DNA of 64,000 bases from Streptomyces sp. HUAS ZL42 (lineage in GTDB: Bacteria > Actinomycetota > Actinomycetes > Streptomycetales > Streptomycetaceae): NCBI RefSeq assembly GCF_040782645.1, contig NZ_CP160403.1, forward strand, positions 4,809,001 to 4,873,000. Reading direction: 5' to 3'. The translations under genes and the position numbers were made by a program. Position 1 is the first letter of the stretch. Every line of letters begins with the position of its first letter. Shown piece after piece: positions 54,070-62,681 of the stretch. The notes under the pieces are model-generated. The model saw only the letters and a program-made list of their open reading frames with translations. It was not told the origin of the DNA and ran no database searches.

Positions 54070-55541
54070 ACAAGCCCCTGCGCCGGATCGCGATCTTCTG
54101 CGGCCTCCTGGTCCTCACCCTGCTCATCCGCGACAACTGGCTTCAGTACGTCAAGGCCGACTCCCTGGCCGACGACAAGAACAACCGCCGCGTGGCCATC
54201 GCCCGTTATGCCACCCCGCGCGGCGACATCATCGTCGACGGCAAGGCGATCACCGGGCACGTGGAGTCGAAGTCGGGCGACTTCAAGTACAAGCGCACTT
54301 ACACGGACGGCGCCATGTGGGCGCCCGTCACCGGCTTCGTCTCGCAGGTCTACGGCGCCAACCAGCTGGAGTCCATCGAGGACGGCATCCTCACCGGCAA
54401 CGACGACCGGCTCTTCTTCCGCAACACCCTCGACATGATCACGGGCAAGCAGCGGGAGGGCGGCAACGTCGTCACCACGCTCAGCGCCGCCGCGCAGAAG
54501 GCCGCGTACAACGGCCTGAAGAAGCAGGGCGGCAAGGGCGCCGTCGTCGCCCTCGAGCCCTCCACCGGCAAGATCCTCGCGCTGGCCTCCTACCCGTCGT
54601 ACGACCCCTCGAAGATCGCCGGCGACGACGACGCGGACGCCGAGGCCTGGACGAGCCTGCAGAAGAAGAACAACAAGAACGACCCGATGCTCAACCGGGC
54701 GCTGCGCGACGCCTACCCGCCCGGCTCCACCTTCAAGGTGGTCACCGCGGCCGCCGCGCTGGAGAACGGCCTGTACGACTCCGCGGACGAGAAGACGAAC
54801 TCGCCGCTGCCGTACAACCTTCCGACCACGAAGACCGAGCTGAAGAACGAGGGCAACATCCCCTGCGAGAACGCCACCATGCGTGAGGCGCTGCGGGTGT
54901 CCTGCAACACCGTCTTCGGCAAGATCGGCGCCGACCTCGGCAGGGACAAGATGCTCGAGGAGGCCAAGAAATTCGGCTTCAACGAGGAGCAGTTCACGCC
55001 GGTCCGCTCCACCAAGTCCAACTTCCCCGAGACCATGGACCAGCCGCAGACCGCGCTGAGCTCCATCGGCCAGTTCGAGACGGCGGCGACCCCGCTGCAG
55101 ATGGCCATGGTCGCCTCCGCCGTCGCCAACGACGGCAAGCTGATGAAGCCGTACATGGTCGACGAGCTGCAGGCGCCGAACCTGGACCCGATCGCCAAGA
55201 CCGACCCGGAGCAGATGAGCGAGCCCCTGTCGGCGAAGAACGCGCAGATCCTGCAGTCGATGATGGAGACGGTCGTCCAGCAGGGCACCGGCCAGAAGGC
55301 TCAGATCGGCGGCGGCGTGACGGTGGGCGGCAAGACCGGTACCGCCCAGCACGGCCTCAACAACAGCGAGAACCCGTACGCGTGGTTCATCTCGTACGCC
55401 AAGCTCAGCGACGGCAGCTCGCCGGTCGCGGTGGCCGTGGTGATCGAGGACGAGAACGCCAACCGCGACGACATCTCCGGCGGCGGCCTCGCGGCGCCGA
55501 TCGCGAAGAGCGTGATGGAGGCGGTCATCAACAAGAAGTGA
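54066..55541 (+). CDS. pbpA: Class B penicillin-binding protein PbpA (transpeptidase)
   Basis: 491 residues. One N-terminal membrane helix (residues 7-21) is followed by a pedestal domain beginning RYATPRGDIIVDGK. The transpeptidase motifs are S221-TF-K224, S279-C-N281 and K423-TG. It cross-links stem peptides extracytoplasmically as the partner of the preceding SEDS protein. ATGA overlap with rodA ensures coordinated synthesis. Confidence 0.95.
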   Translation: MNKPLRRIAIFCGLLVLTLLIRDNWLQYVKADSLADDKNNRRVAIARYATPRGDIIVDGKAITGHVESKSGDFKYKRTYTDGAMWAPVTGFVSQVYGANQLESIEDGILTGNDDRLFFRNTLDMITGKQREGGNVVTTLSAAAQKAAYNGLKKQGGKGAVVALEPSTGKILALASYPSYDPSKIAGDDDADAEAWTSLQKKNNKNDPMLNRALRDAYPPGSTFKVVTAAAALENGLYDSADEKTNSPLPYNLPTTKTELKNEGNIPCENATMREALRVSCNTVFGKIGADLGRDKMLEEAKKFGFNEEQFTPVRSTKSNFPETMDQPQTALSSIGQFETAATPLQMAMVASAVANDGKLMKPYMVDELQAPNLDPIAKTDPEQMSEPLSAKNAQILQSMMETVVQQGTGQKAQIGGGVTVGGKTGTAQHGLNNSENPYAWFISYAKLSDGSSPVAVAVVIEDENANRDDISGGGLAAPIAKSVMEAVINKK

Positions 55542-55710
55542 CCCCGCTCACGTCCCCTTCACATCGGTGCACGTTGCGATACCGGTCCTGTATCGGGTGA
55601 CGGGCTTGGCCAGGTCACACAACGCGATCCGGGTACCGTATGCCCGGACGGCAGCCTCCGCCGGCACACACGTGCCGGTCGGGACCGACGGAGAGGGCTG
55701 GTAGGAAGCT

Positions 55711-57690
55711 ATGGAAGAGCCGCGTCGCCTCGGCGGCCGGTACGAGCTGGGCCAGGTGCTCGGCCGTGGTGGCATGGCGGAGGTCTACCTCGCGCACGAC
55801 ACGCGCCTCGGCCGCACCGTGGCGGTGAAGACGCTGCGCGCGGACCTCGCGCGCGACCCGTCCTTCCAGGCCCGGTTCCGCCGGGAGGCCCAGTCGGCCG
55901 CCTCGCTCAACCATCCCGCGATCGTCGCGGTCTACGACACGGGCGAGGACTACATCGACGGGGTCTCGATCCCGTACATCGTCATGGAGTACGTCGACGG
56001 CTCCACGCTCCGTGAGCTCCTTCACAGCGGCCGCAAGCTGCTGCCGGAGCGCGCCATGGAGATGACCATCGGCATCCTCCAGGCCCTGGAGTACTCGCAC
56101 CGCAACGGCATCGTGCACCGCGACATCAAGCCGGCAAACGTCATGCTGACGCGCAACGGCCAGGTCAAGGTGATGGACTTCGGCATCGCCCGTGCGATGG
56201 GCGACTCCGGCATGACGATGACGCAGACGTCCGCGGTCATCGGCACCGCCCAGTACCTCTCGCCCGAGCAGGCCAAGGGCGAGCAGGTGGATGCCCGCTC
56301 CGACCTGTACTCGACGGGCTGCCTGCTGTACGAGCTCCTGACCGTCCGCCCGCCCTTCGTGGGCGACTCCCCGGTCGCGGTGGCCTACCAGCACGTACGG
56401 GAGGAACCGCAGTCCCCGAGCGTCTTCGACCCCGAGATCACGCCGGAGATGGACGCCATCGTCCTGAAGGCGCTGGTCAAGGACCCGAACTACCGCTACC
56501 AGTCCGCCGACGAGATGCGCGTCGACATCGAGGCCTGCCTCGACGGCCAGCCGGTCGCGGCGACGGCTGCGATGGGCTCCGTGGGCTACGGCGGCTACCC
56601 GGACGACCAGCCGACGACGGCCCTGCGCGCCGACCCGGGCGCGGGTGCCACGACGATGCTGCCGCCCATGAACCCGGACGACGGCGGCTACGGCTACGAC
56701 GACCGGCCCGACCGACGCCGCCAGAAGAAGTCGAACACCTCGACGATCCTGCTGGTGGTGGCCGCGGTCCTGGTGCTCGTGGGCGCGATCCTGATCGGGA
56801 AGTGGGCGTTCGGCGGGGGCGGGGTCGGCAACGACAAGGTCGCGGTCCCGAACTTCGTGGGACAGACCCTCGACGACGCCAAGAAGCTGGCCGTCAACGC
56901 AGAGCTGCAGGTCACCACCACACAGAAGGCCTGCGAGGACCAGCCGAAGGGCAACGTCTGCGATCAGGACCCGAAGTTGGGCACCGAGGTCGAGAAGGGC
57001 TCCACCGTCACGCTGACGGTGTCCACCGGGGCACCGAAGGTCGCGGTGCCGAGCGTCGTGGGCGACAGCCTCGAGGACGCCAAGGCGACCCTGGAGGGCG
57101 ACAAGTACCAGTTCGTCGTCAAGACGAAGGAAAAGGAGTCCGGGGAAGAACCCGGAACCGTCCTGGAGCAGGATCCGGCCCTCGGCGAGGAGGTCGAGAA
57201 GGGCTCCACCATCACCCTCACCGTCGCCAAGGCCGAGGCGAAGTCCACGGTCCCCGATGTCGTCGGCAAGTCCTGTGACGAGGCCAAGGCGCAGATGCAG
57301 GCCAACAACCTGAACGGCAACTGCGTCGAGGTCGACACCCAGGACCCGAACCTGGTCGGCAAGGTCGTCTCGACCACCCCGCAGGCGAACAGCCAGCTCG
57401 ACAAGGGCTCCACGGTCCAGATCCAGATCGGCCGGCAGGCCCAGAACCAGGCCCAGGTCCCGAGCGTCGTCGGCCAGACGGTGAAGAACGCCAGGCAGAT
57501 CCTGAAGCAGAACGGCTTCAACAACATCCAGTTCGCGAACGGTAGCTCGCAGGACGACAACGCCCTCGTGAGCAATCAGGATCCCGGCGGCGGTACCCAG
57601 GCCGACCCGAACAGCACCACGATCACGCTCACGACGGTCAGTTTCGGCGGCGACAACGGAGGCAACAACAACGGCGGCGTCTTCGGCTGA
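55711..57690 (+). CDS. pknB: PASTA-domain serine/threonine protein kinase PknB
   Basis: 659 residues. The kinase domain (about 10-275) has Gly-loop VLGRGGMAEVY, K40, HRD 136-138 and DFG 156-158. The activation loop carries Thr171 and Thr173 in MTMTQTSAVIGT. The membrane helix spans about 345-363. Four PASTA modules follow, starting near 378 (VAVPNFVG), then VAVPSVVG, STVPDVVG and QVPSVVG. PASTA domains sense muropeptides or lipid II and tune cell-wall synthesis and growth. A 169-bp gap after pbpA may hold an internal promoter. No separate pknA gene is present in this operon. Confidence 0.96.
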   Translation: MEEPRRLGGRYELGQVLGRGGMAEVYLAHDTRLGRTVAVKTLRADLARDPSFQARFRREAQSAASLNHPAIVAVYDTGEDYIDGVSIPYIVMEYVDGSTLRELLHSGRKLLPERAMEMTIGILQALEYSHRNGIVHRDIKPANVMLTRNGQVKVMDFGIARAMGDSGMTMTQTSAVIGTAQYLSPEQAKGEQVDARSDLYSTGCLLYELLTVRPPFVGDSPVAVAYQHVREEPQSPSVFDPEITPEMDAIVLKALVKDPNYRYQSADEMRVDIEACLDGQPVAATAAMGSVGYGGYPDDQPTTALRADPGAGATTMLPPMNPDDGGYGYDDRPDRRRQKKSNTSTILLVVAAVLVLVGAILIGKWAFGGGGVGNDKVAVPNFVGQTLDDAKKLAVNAELQVTTTQKACEDQPKGNVCDQDPKLGTEVEKGSTVTLTVSTGAPKVAVPSVVGDSLEDAKATLEGDKYQFVVKTKEKESGEEPGTVLEQDPALGEEVEKGSTITLTVAKAEAKSTVPDVVGKSCDEAKAQMQANNLNGNCVEVDTQDPNLVGKVVSTTPQANSQLDKGSTVQIQIGRQAQNQAQVPSVVGQTVKNARQILKQNGFNNIQFANGSSQDDNALVSNQDPGGGTQADPNSTTITLTTVSFGGDNGGNNNGGVFG

Positions 57691-57731
57691 CCCGACGGCG
57701 GCCCGCACGCACGCAGGAGTGACCCGCCCCG

Positions 57732-57780
57732 CTCACGACAAGAGCCCCGGCCCCTCGAAAGGGGGCCGGGCTCGGTCGTG
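57732..57780. terminator. Stem-loop terminator between pknB and srtE2
   Basis: GAGCCCCGGCCCC and GGGGGCCGGGCTC pair around TCGAAA, with outer CACGAC/GTCGTG extending the stem. The two flanking genes are convergent, so it probably works in both directions. Confidence 0.85.
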
Positions 57781-57792
57781 AAGCGGCTGCGG

Positions 57793-58539
57793 TCAGCGCA
57801 GTTCCCTCGGCGGCGTCCGCTTGCTGTCCACCCTCTGCACGCGCTCCAGCTCGCCCCACACGATGTAGCGGTAGCGGCTCGTGTAGACCGGCGTGCACGT
57901 CGTGAGGGTGATGTAGCGGCCCGCCTTCTTCTTGCCGGACTCCTCCGGGACGGCGCTCAGTACGTCGACGTTGTACTTCGAGGTCTCCGGGAGGATCGCG
58001 TAGACCTTGTAGACGTACCAGTTGTCCCTCGTCTCGAAGACGATCGGGTCGCCCTTCTTCAGCTTGTCGATGTTGTGGAACTTCGCGCCGTGGCCGTCGC
58101 GGTGCGCGGCCAGGGTGAAGTTGCCGTTCTTGCCCGACATCGGGAGTGTCGCCTCGACCGGGTCCATGTAGTAGCCGGCGACCCCGTCGTTCAGGATCTC
58201 CGTCTCCGTGCCCTTCTCGACCAGGACCTCGCCGTTGTTCATCGCGGGGACATGGAGGAAGCCGATGCCGTTCTTGGTGTCCAGCGCGCCCGGGCCGGTG
58301 TCCTCCTGGGCCCAGCCGTCGCGGACCCGGTCGCTCTGCTTGTTCGCCTCACGGTCGGCGATGACGTTCGTCCACCAGAGTGAGTAGACGACGAACAGGC
58401 CGAGTACCAGGCCCGCCGTGATGAGGAGTTCACCGAAGACGCTGACTGCCGTCGCGAGCCCCCCGCCCCGGCGCCGCGGCGGGGGCGGGGACGCGGACGC
58501 GTCGATGTGCTCTGCGGTGCCGTCGGTGGTCGCTGACAC
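57793..58539 (-). CDS. srtE2: Class E sortase SrtE2-like
   Basis: 248 residues. A Pro/Arg-rich cytosolic N-terminus is followed by one membrane helix (LLITAGLVLGLFVVYSLWW). The sortase beta-barrel has catalytic His in LAAHRDGHG, Cys in ITLTTCTPVYTS and Arg in RYRYIVWG. Class E sortases anchor LAXTG-type surface proteins; in S. coelicolor they attach long chaplins needed for aerial growth. It lies 13 nt after srtE1, the arrangement known for the SrtE1/SrtE2 pair, which is the basis for the symbol. Confidence 0.9.
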   Translation of the reverse strand: MSATTDGTAEHIDASASPPPPRRRGGGLATAVSVFGELLITAGLVLGLFVVYSLWWTNVIADREANKQSDRVRDGWAQEDTGPGALDTKNGIGFLHVPAMNNGEVLVEKGTETEILNDGVAGYYMDPVEATLPMSGKNGNFTLAAHRDGHGAKFHNIDKLKKGDPIVFETRDNWYVYKVYAILPETSKYNVDVLSAVPEESGKKKAGRYITLTTCTPVYTSRYRYIVWGELERVQRVDSKRTPPRELR

Positions 58540-58552
58540 TGTTCATCTGCCC

Positions 58553-59653
58553 TTACTCGACGAGCGCATCCGGCTTCCCCTTGCTGCGCGGCCGTTCCTC
58601 GACCATCTTGCCCCAGACGATCAACCGGTACTTGCTGGTGAACTCCGGCGTGCACGTCGTAAGAGTGATGTAGCGGCCCGGACCGGTGAAACCTGAGCCC
58701 GGTGGGACGGGATCGAGGACGCTCGTGTTGCTCGGCGGCGTCACCGGCAGCATCGACATCATTTTGTACACGTAGTACTTGTCCTGCGTCTCGACGACGA
58801 TCGCGTCGCCCGTCTGCAGCTTGTTGATGTACCGGAACGGCTCACCGTGCGTGTTGCGGTGGCCCGCCAGCCCGAAGTTGCCGGTCTTGGCCTCGGGCAT
58901 CGCCGTCTTCAGCGCGCCCTCGCCGTAGTGCCCGACCATGCCCTTGTCGAGGACCTTCTTGTTGCTGACGCCCTCCGCGATCGGCACGACCACGTCCAGC
59001 TTGGGGATGTGCAGGATGGCGAAGCCCTGCCCCGGCTCGAAGACCCCCGGTGCGCGCTTGCCGTTCGCCCAGTCGTCCTGGAGCTTGTTCTCCACGCTGC
59101 CGGCCTGCGCGTGCGCGCGCACGTTCGTCCACCACAGCTGGTAGGTGACGAACAGCAGCATCAGCACGCCGGTCGTGATGAACACCTCGCCGATCGCCCG
59201 GCTCGCCACGACGGCCGCGCCCGGCTTACGGGCCCGCGCCTGCCGCCGGGCCTCGACACGCGAGAGGGGAGCCTGAGCGGAGGATTCCGCGGATCCGGCG
59301 GGCTCCTCCTTCGGCGCGCCGCCATGACGCCCGTGGCGGCGCTTGGCGGCCTTTCTGCGGGCCGCACGTCCACCGGGTGGGGTTCCAGTGGCGGAAGATG
59401 CAGATGAGGCCGCAGAAGGGGACGCAGCCCCGCCCCCGGCCATCCGCTCCGGCGGCTCGGGCAGCCGAAGCGCCACCGTCTCCTCGTCGATGGGGGTCGG
59501 CCGGTACGGCGGTGAGGCGTCGTAGGACTCGTACGACTCGTACGACTCGTACGGCACGCCGTCGCCGTACGACTCCCCGAAAGCACCGGAAGCCCCGTAC
59601 GCCTGGTCGTCGTACGAGGCACCGGACTCGCGCTCGGGGCGCAGCGCTGTCAC
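58553..59653 (-). CDS. srtE1: Class E sortase SrtE1-like with long N-terminal extension
   Basis: 366 residues from GTG 59653, overlapping the glutamine amidotransferase stop (GTGA). A 150-residue cytosolic region contains SYE tripeptide repeats, encoded by three exact GACTCGTAC units at 59526-59552, and a Lys/Arg-rich block. One membrane helix follows (IGEVFITTGVLMLLFVTYQLWW). The sortase domain has His in LAGHRNTHG, Cys in ITLTTCTPEFTS and Arg in KYRLIVWGK. Its predicted role is covalent anchoring of chaplin-type proteins to peptidoglycan. Confidence 0.9.
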   Translation of the reverse strand: MTALRPERESGASYDDQAYGASGAFGESYGDGVPYESYESYESYDASPPYRPTPIDEETVALRLPEPPERMAGGGAASPSAASSASSATGTPPGGRAARRKAAKRRHGRHGGAPKEEPAGSAESSAQAPLSRVEARRQARARKPGAAVVASRAIGEVFITTGVLMLLFVTYQLWWTNVRAHAQAGSVENKLQDDWANGKRAPGVFEPGQGFAILHIPKLDVVVPIAEGVSNKKVLDKGMVGHYGEGALKTAMPEAKTGNFGLAGHRNTHGEPFRYINKLQTGDAIVVETQDKYYVYKMMSMLPVTPPSNTSVLDPVPPGSGFTGPGRYITLTTCTPEFTSKYRLIVWGKMVEERPRSKGKPDALVE

Positions 59654-60288
59654 GCCGTGGCCCTGCCCACCACCGGGGCCAACCCCGCCGACCTCGCCAC
59701 CGCACCCTCGTCGCCGCACTCCACCAGCCAGTTGGCCAGCATCCGGTGCCCGTGCTCGGTGAGCACCGACTCGGGGTGGAACTGCACGCCCTCGACCGGC
59801 AGTTCACGGTGCCTGAGGCCCATGATGATGCCGTCGTGCGTGCGGGCCGTGACCTCCAGCTCGGCCGGCACGGTCGCCGGCTCGGCCGCCAGGGAGTGGT
59901 AGCGGGTGGCCGTGAAGGGAGAGGGCAGCCCGGCGAAGACGCCCCTGCCCTCGTGCTCGACCAGCGAGGTCTTGCCGTGCAGCAGCTCCGGCGCCCGGTC
60001 CACCACACCGCCGTACGCCACCTGCATCGACTGCATGCCCAGGCAGACCCCGAACACCGGCACCCCGGTCGTCGCGCAGTGCCGCACCATCTCGATGCAG
60101 ACCCCGGCCTCCTCCGGTGTGCCCGGACCCGGCGACAGCAGCACGCCGGCGAAACCGTCCTGAGCGTGCGCCGTCGACACCTCGTCGTTGCGCAGCACCT
60201 CGCACTCGGCGCCCAGCTGGTACAGGTACTGGACCAGGTTGAAGACGAAGCTGTCGTAGTTGTCGACGACGAGGATGCGCGCGCTCAC
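59650..60288 (-). CDS. Class I glutamine amidotransferase (aminodeoxychorismate/anthranilate synthase component II)
   Basis: 212 residues from GTG 60288. The triad is complete: Cys in PVFGVCLGMQSMQVAYGG, and His and Glu in GVQFHPESVLTEHG. The N-terminal ILVVDNYDSFVFNLVQYL and LLSPGPGTPEEAG are typical of PabA/TrpG. It supplies ammonia for 4-amino-4-deoxychorismate (folate) or anthranilate. Its synthase partner is not in this window, so which pathway it serves is open. It is embedded in a sortase operon, with 4-nt overlaps on both sides. Confidence 0.9.
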   Translation of the reverse strand: MSARILVVDNYDSFVFNLVQYLYQLGAECEVLRNDEVSTAHAQDGFAGVLLSPGPGTPEEAGVCIEMVRHCATTGVPVFGVCLGMQSMQVAYGGVVDRAPELLHGKTSLVEHEGRGVFAGLPSPFTATRYHSLAAEPATVPAELEVTARTHDGIIMGLRHRELPVEGVQFHPESVLTEHGHRMLANWLVECGDEGAVARSAGLAPVVGRATA

Positions 60289-60446
60289 TGGTTGTCCACC
60301 GTCACATCGTTGAAGGGAAGCAGCGGTTCGGCCCACGGGAAGACGTACTGGAACAGGACGTAGACCGCGGCCACGACCAGCACGAGTGAGATCGACGCCT
60401 TCACCCACACGTTTCCCGGCAGATGCCGCCAGATCCAGCCGTACAT
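60285..60446 (-). CDS. 53-residue single-pass membrane protein
   Basis: A short gene read directly from the sequence: MYGWIWRHLPGNVWVKASIS, then a hydrophobic helix LVLVVAAVYVLFQYVFPW and a tail AEPLLPFNDVTVDNQ. ATG 60446 has AAAGGGA 6 nt upstream, and the stop overlaps the amidotransferase start as GTGA. The tight spacing, ribosome site and codon bias support a real gene. The function is unknown; its position between sortase genes suggests a role in surface assembly. Confidence 0.8.
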   Translation of the reverse strand: MYGWIWRHLPGNVWVKASISLVLVVAAVYVLFQYVFPWAEPLLPFNDVTVDNQ

Positions 60447-60498
60447 GCCGTCCCTTTCTTAGAACCACGGCACCGGACACACGCCGTACCGCACCAGA

Positions 60499-61194
60499 CT
60501 AACGGCGCAGCGCCTCGGGTTTACCTGCCTCCACGGGCTGTGTGGAGTCCAGATGCGCCCAGACGATCAGCCGGTGGCTGTGCCCCCACTCCGGATCGCA
60601 CGTGGTCAGTGTCAGATAACGGCCTGTACGCGTGTACCCCGACTTACGTGGCACAGGGTCGATCACCTCAACGTCCGTGGGCACGGTTTTGTAGGGCCCT
60701 TTGTCGATCCGATACGTGAACCAGGTCGTGCCGTCCGTCAATACGACCGCGTCCCCCCGCCGCAGCCTGGGGAAGTCCTTGAACGGATCACCGTAGGTGC
60801 GCCGGTGCCCGGCGACCGAGAAGTTGCCGCTCTGGCCCAGCTGCGCCGTGTTCGCGTAGTGGCCCAGCCCCTTCTTCAGCGTGTCGGTGGCGGTGCCCTC
60901 GAGGACGGGCTTGTTCCACGTGAAACCAAGACGCGGGATGTACATGATCGCGAAGGGCCTGCCGCTACTGTACGGAGCCGGCCTCTCGGGGCTCGCGGTG
61001 GTGCCCGGGGCACCGGCCGACGGCGCCGGCTGCACGGTCCCCTTCGACCACTGGTCCTGTAACTGGTCGATCTGGTCGTCCATGACGTGGTCCGCCTTCA
61101 CGCCGGTCCAGAACAGCACGTAGACCACGAAGAGGACGATGACGGCGCCGACGGTGATGCACAGTTCGCTGACGGTCCTGACGATCACGCGCAC
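60499..61194 (-). CDS. Class E sortase, third paralogue
   Basis: 231 residues from GTG 61194 (GGAG 6 nt upstream). An N-terminal membrane helix (VSELCITVGAVIVLFVVYVLFW) is followed by a Pro/Ala-rich spacer. The sortase domain has His in VAGHRRTYG, Cys in LTLTTCDPEWG and Arg in HRLIVWAHL. It lacks the long cytosolic extension of srtE1 and is the most divergent of the three. A near-match to parS lies inside the gene at 60913-60926. Confidence 0.9.
   Translation of the reverse strand: MRVIVRTVSELCITVGAVIVLFVVYVLFWTGVKADHVMDDQIDQLQDQWSKGTVQPAPSAGAPGTTASPERPAPYSSGRPFAIMYIPRLGFTWNKPVLEGTATDTLKKGLGHYANTAQLGQSGNFSVAGHRRTYGDPFKDFPRLRRGDAVVLTDGTTWFTYRIDKGPYKTVPTDVEVIDPVPRKSGYTRTGRYLTLTTCDPEWGHSHRLIVWAHLDSTQPVEAGKPEALRR
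60913..60926. other. Near-consensus parS site inside the third sortase gene
   Basis: GTTCCACGTGAAAC differs from the Streptomyces parS consensus at one position and equals the core of the Bacillus-type parS. It is within a coding sequence. Confidence 0.6.
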
Positions 61195-61241
61195 CGGCGG
61201 CTCCTGAAAGCACTCGTCGAAGAACCACTACGGCGGGACCG

Positions 61242-62021
61242 CTACTCCACGGGCTTCGCGTAGTGCAGATCCACTGTGCCCGAGTAGCCGGGCAGAGTCA
61301 CCGTCCCGTCCTCGGTGACTTTCCAGCCGAGCCCGTAGACATTCACGTACACCATGTAGTTCTGGATCGCCGGCGAGTCCGAGAGAGCCTTCTCCAGCTT
61401 CTCCGGGTCGCCGACCGCCGTGATCCTGTAGGGCGGCGAGTAGACGCGGCCCTGCAGGATCAGCGTGTTGCCGACGCAGCGCACCGCGCTGGTGGAGATC
61501 AGCCGCTGGTCCATCACCTTGATGCCCTTGGCACCGCCCTGCCACAGCGCGTTCACCACGGCCTGCAGGTCCTGCTGGTGGATGACCAGGTAGTCGGGCT
61601 GTGGCTCGGGGTAGCCGGGTAGCTTGGCGGTCGCGTTCGGCGGGGCGTCGTTGAGGGTCACCGTGATCGCCTTGCCCGAGAGCTTCTGTGTGCCCGCGCT
61701 CTTCTCCAGCCGCGCCAGCTTCTCGTCCTCGGCCGACGTACTGCCGTCGTCGCCCTCGGCCAGCGCGTCGACGTCGTCGCGCAGGGCGGCGTTGGCCTCG
61801 TCCAGTTCGCCGTTCTTGCGGCTGCGTTCCTGAATGAGGTCGGAAAGCTTGAGAAGGGACGCGTCCGTACGGATATTGGTGCCCTTGGCCGTGTTGAAAC
61901 TGGTGAAGAAAATGAGCCCGGCGAGAGCGAAGACGCCCACCGTGAGCACCCGCACGGGCCGGAAACGGCGATCCCGGGCAGGACTGGATCCCGTCCCGGG
62001 GGAGTCGGCAGAATTGCTCAA
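61242..62021 (-). CDS. DUF881 family membrane protein
   Basis: 259 residues from a TTG start at 62021. The codon series TTG-AGC-AAT-TCT-GCC follows GGAGATAAGGGTACG. One membrane helix (VLTVGVFALAGLIFFTSFNTA) is followed by a coiled coil (LSDLIQERSRKNGELDEANAALRDDVDAL) and a globular DUF881 domain. That domain includes VIHQQDLQAVVNALWQGGAKGIKVMDQRLI and a conserved Cys in VRCVGNTLILQG. DUF881 proteins occur next to division and sporulation genes in Gram-positive bacteria, but the activity is unknown. It heads the leftward sortase operon and diverges from crgA. Confidence 0.88.
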   Translation of the reverse strand: MSNSADSPGTGSSPARDRRFRPVRVLTVGVFALAGLIFFTSFNTAKGTNIRTDASLLKLSDLIQERSRKNGELDEANAALRDDVDALAEGDDGSTSAEDEKLARLEKSAGTQKLSGKAITVTLNDAPPNATAKLPGYPEPQPDYLVIHQQDLQAVVNALWQGGAKGIKVMDQRLISTSAVRCVGNTLILQGRVYSPPYRITAVGDPEKLEKALSDSPAIQNYMVYVNVYGLGWKVTEDGTVTLPGYSGTVDLHYAKPVE

Positions 62022-62162
62022 CGTACCCTTATCTCCTTCGGCGCCGCGGAAGCACTACGCTAACGGACGCCCGGGGGAGCACTAAGTGTCCCCTTGTACG
62101 CTGCCCCGAGCCCGACCCAGTTCCCTGCGCGGCCACGCAGCGCATCGACAGGAGAGACCCTC

Positions 62163-62417
62163 GTGCCGAAGTCACGTATCCGCAAGAAGGCCGACTACAC
62201 GCCGCCGCCGGCGAAGCAGGCGACCAACATCAAGCTGCACAGCCGCGCCTGGGTCGCGCCCGTCATGCTGGCCATGTTCGTCATCGGGCTCGCCTGGATC
62301 GTCGTGTTCTACGTCACTGACGGCTCGCTGCCCATCGACAAGCTCGACAACTGGAACATCGTGGTCGGCTTCGGCTTCATCGCGGCCGGATTCGGTGTCT
62401 CCACGCAGTGGAAGTAG
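62163..62417 (+). CDS. crgA: Cell division inhibitor CrgA
   Basis: 84 residues from GTG 62163 (GGAGAG 7 nt upstream). A basic N-terminus, [16 protein letters not shown], is followed by two membrane helices, [25 protein letters not shown] and [21 protein letters not shown]. Both are hallmarks of CrgA. CrgA is a small divisome-associated membrane protein that coordinates sporulation septation in Streptomyces. Confidence 0.96.
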   Translation: MPKSRIRKKADYTPPPAKQATNIKLHSRAWVAPVMLAMFVIGLAWIVVFYVTDGSLPIDKLDNWNIVVGFGFIAAGFGVSTQWK

Positions 62418-62681
62418 CGGCCACCAGGCAGTGAACACAGCTCTGCCCAGGGCTATCCAGTGAGTTATCCACAGGTGTTTTCCACATGGGGAAAAGAAAG
62501 ACGATCTGTGGATAACCCGCTGAGTGTTGACGCCGGTGTGACGGAACTACCGGCGACCGAAAACCTGTTCGCCCCCTGTCTGACCTGCGCAAACGCGGGC
62601 CGGTGACAGGGGGCACAGTTGTTCCCGCACCGTATGCACAAGATCCGCCACACGCTGTGGACAACACGCGCCAGGTGAGCG
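62418..62681. other. Intergenic region with a four-box DnaA-box cluster
   Basis: TTATCCACA (62465-62473), TTTTCCACA (62478-62486), TGTGGATAA (62507-62515) and TGTGGACAA (62656-62664) lie within 200 bp. The first three flank an A-rich stretch (GGGGAAAAGAAAGACG). A stem-loop of GCCCCCTGTC (62571-62580) with GACAGGGGGC (62605-62614) may terminate crgA. No gene is visible. Confidence 0.65.

Noticed and set aside
59526..59552. Three GACTCGTAC tandem units in srtE1
   Set aside because: They simply encode a Ser-Tyr-Glu repeat in a disordered cytosolic tail; no separate genetic element is implied.
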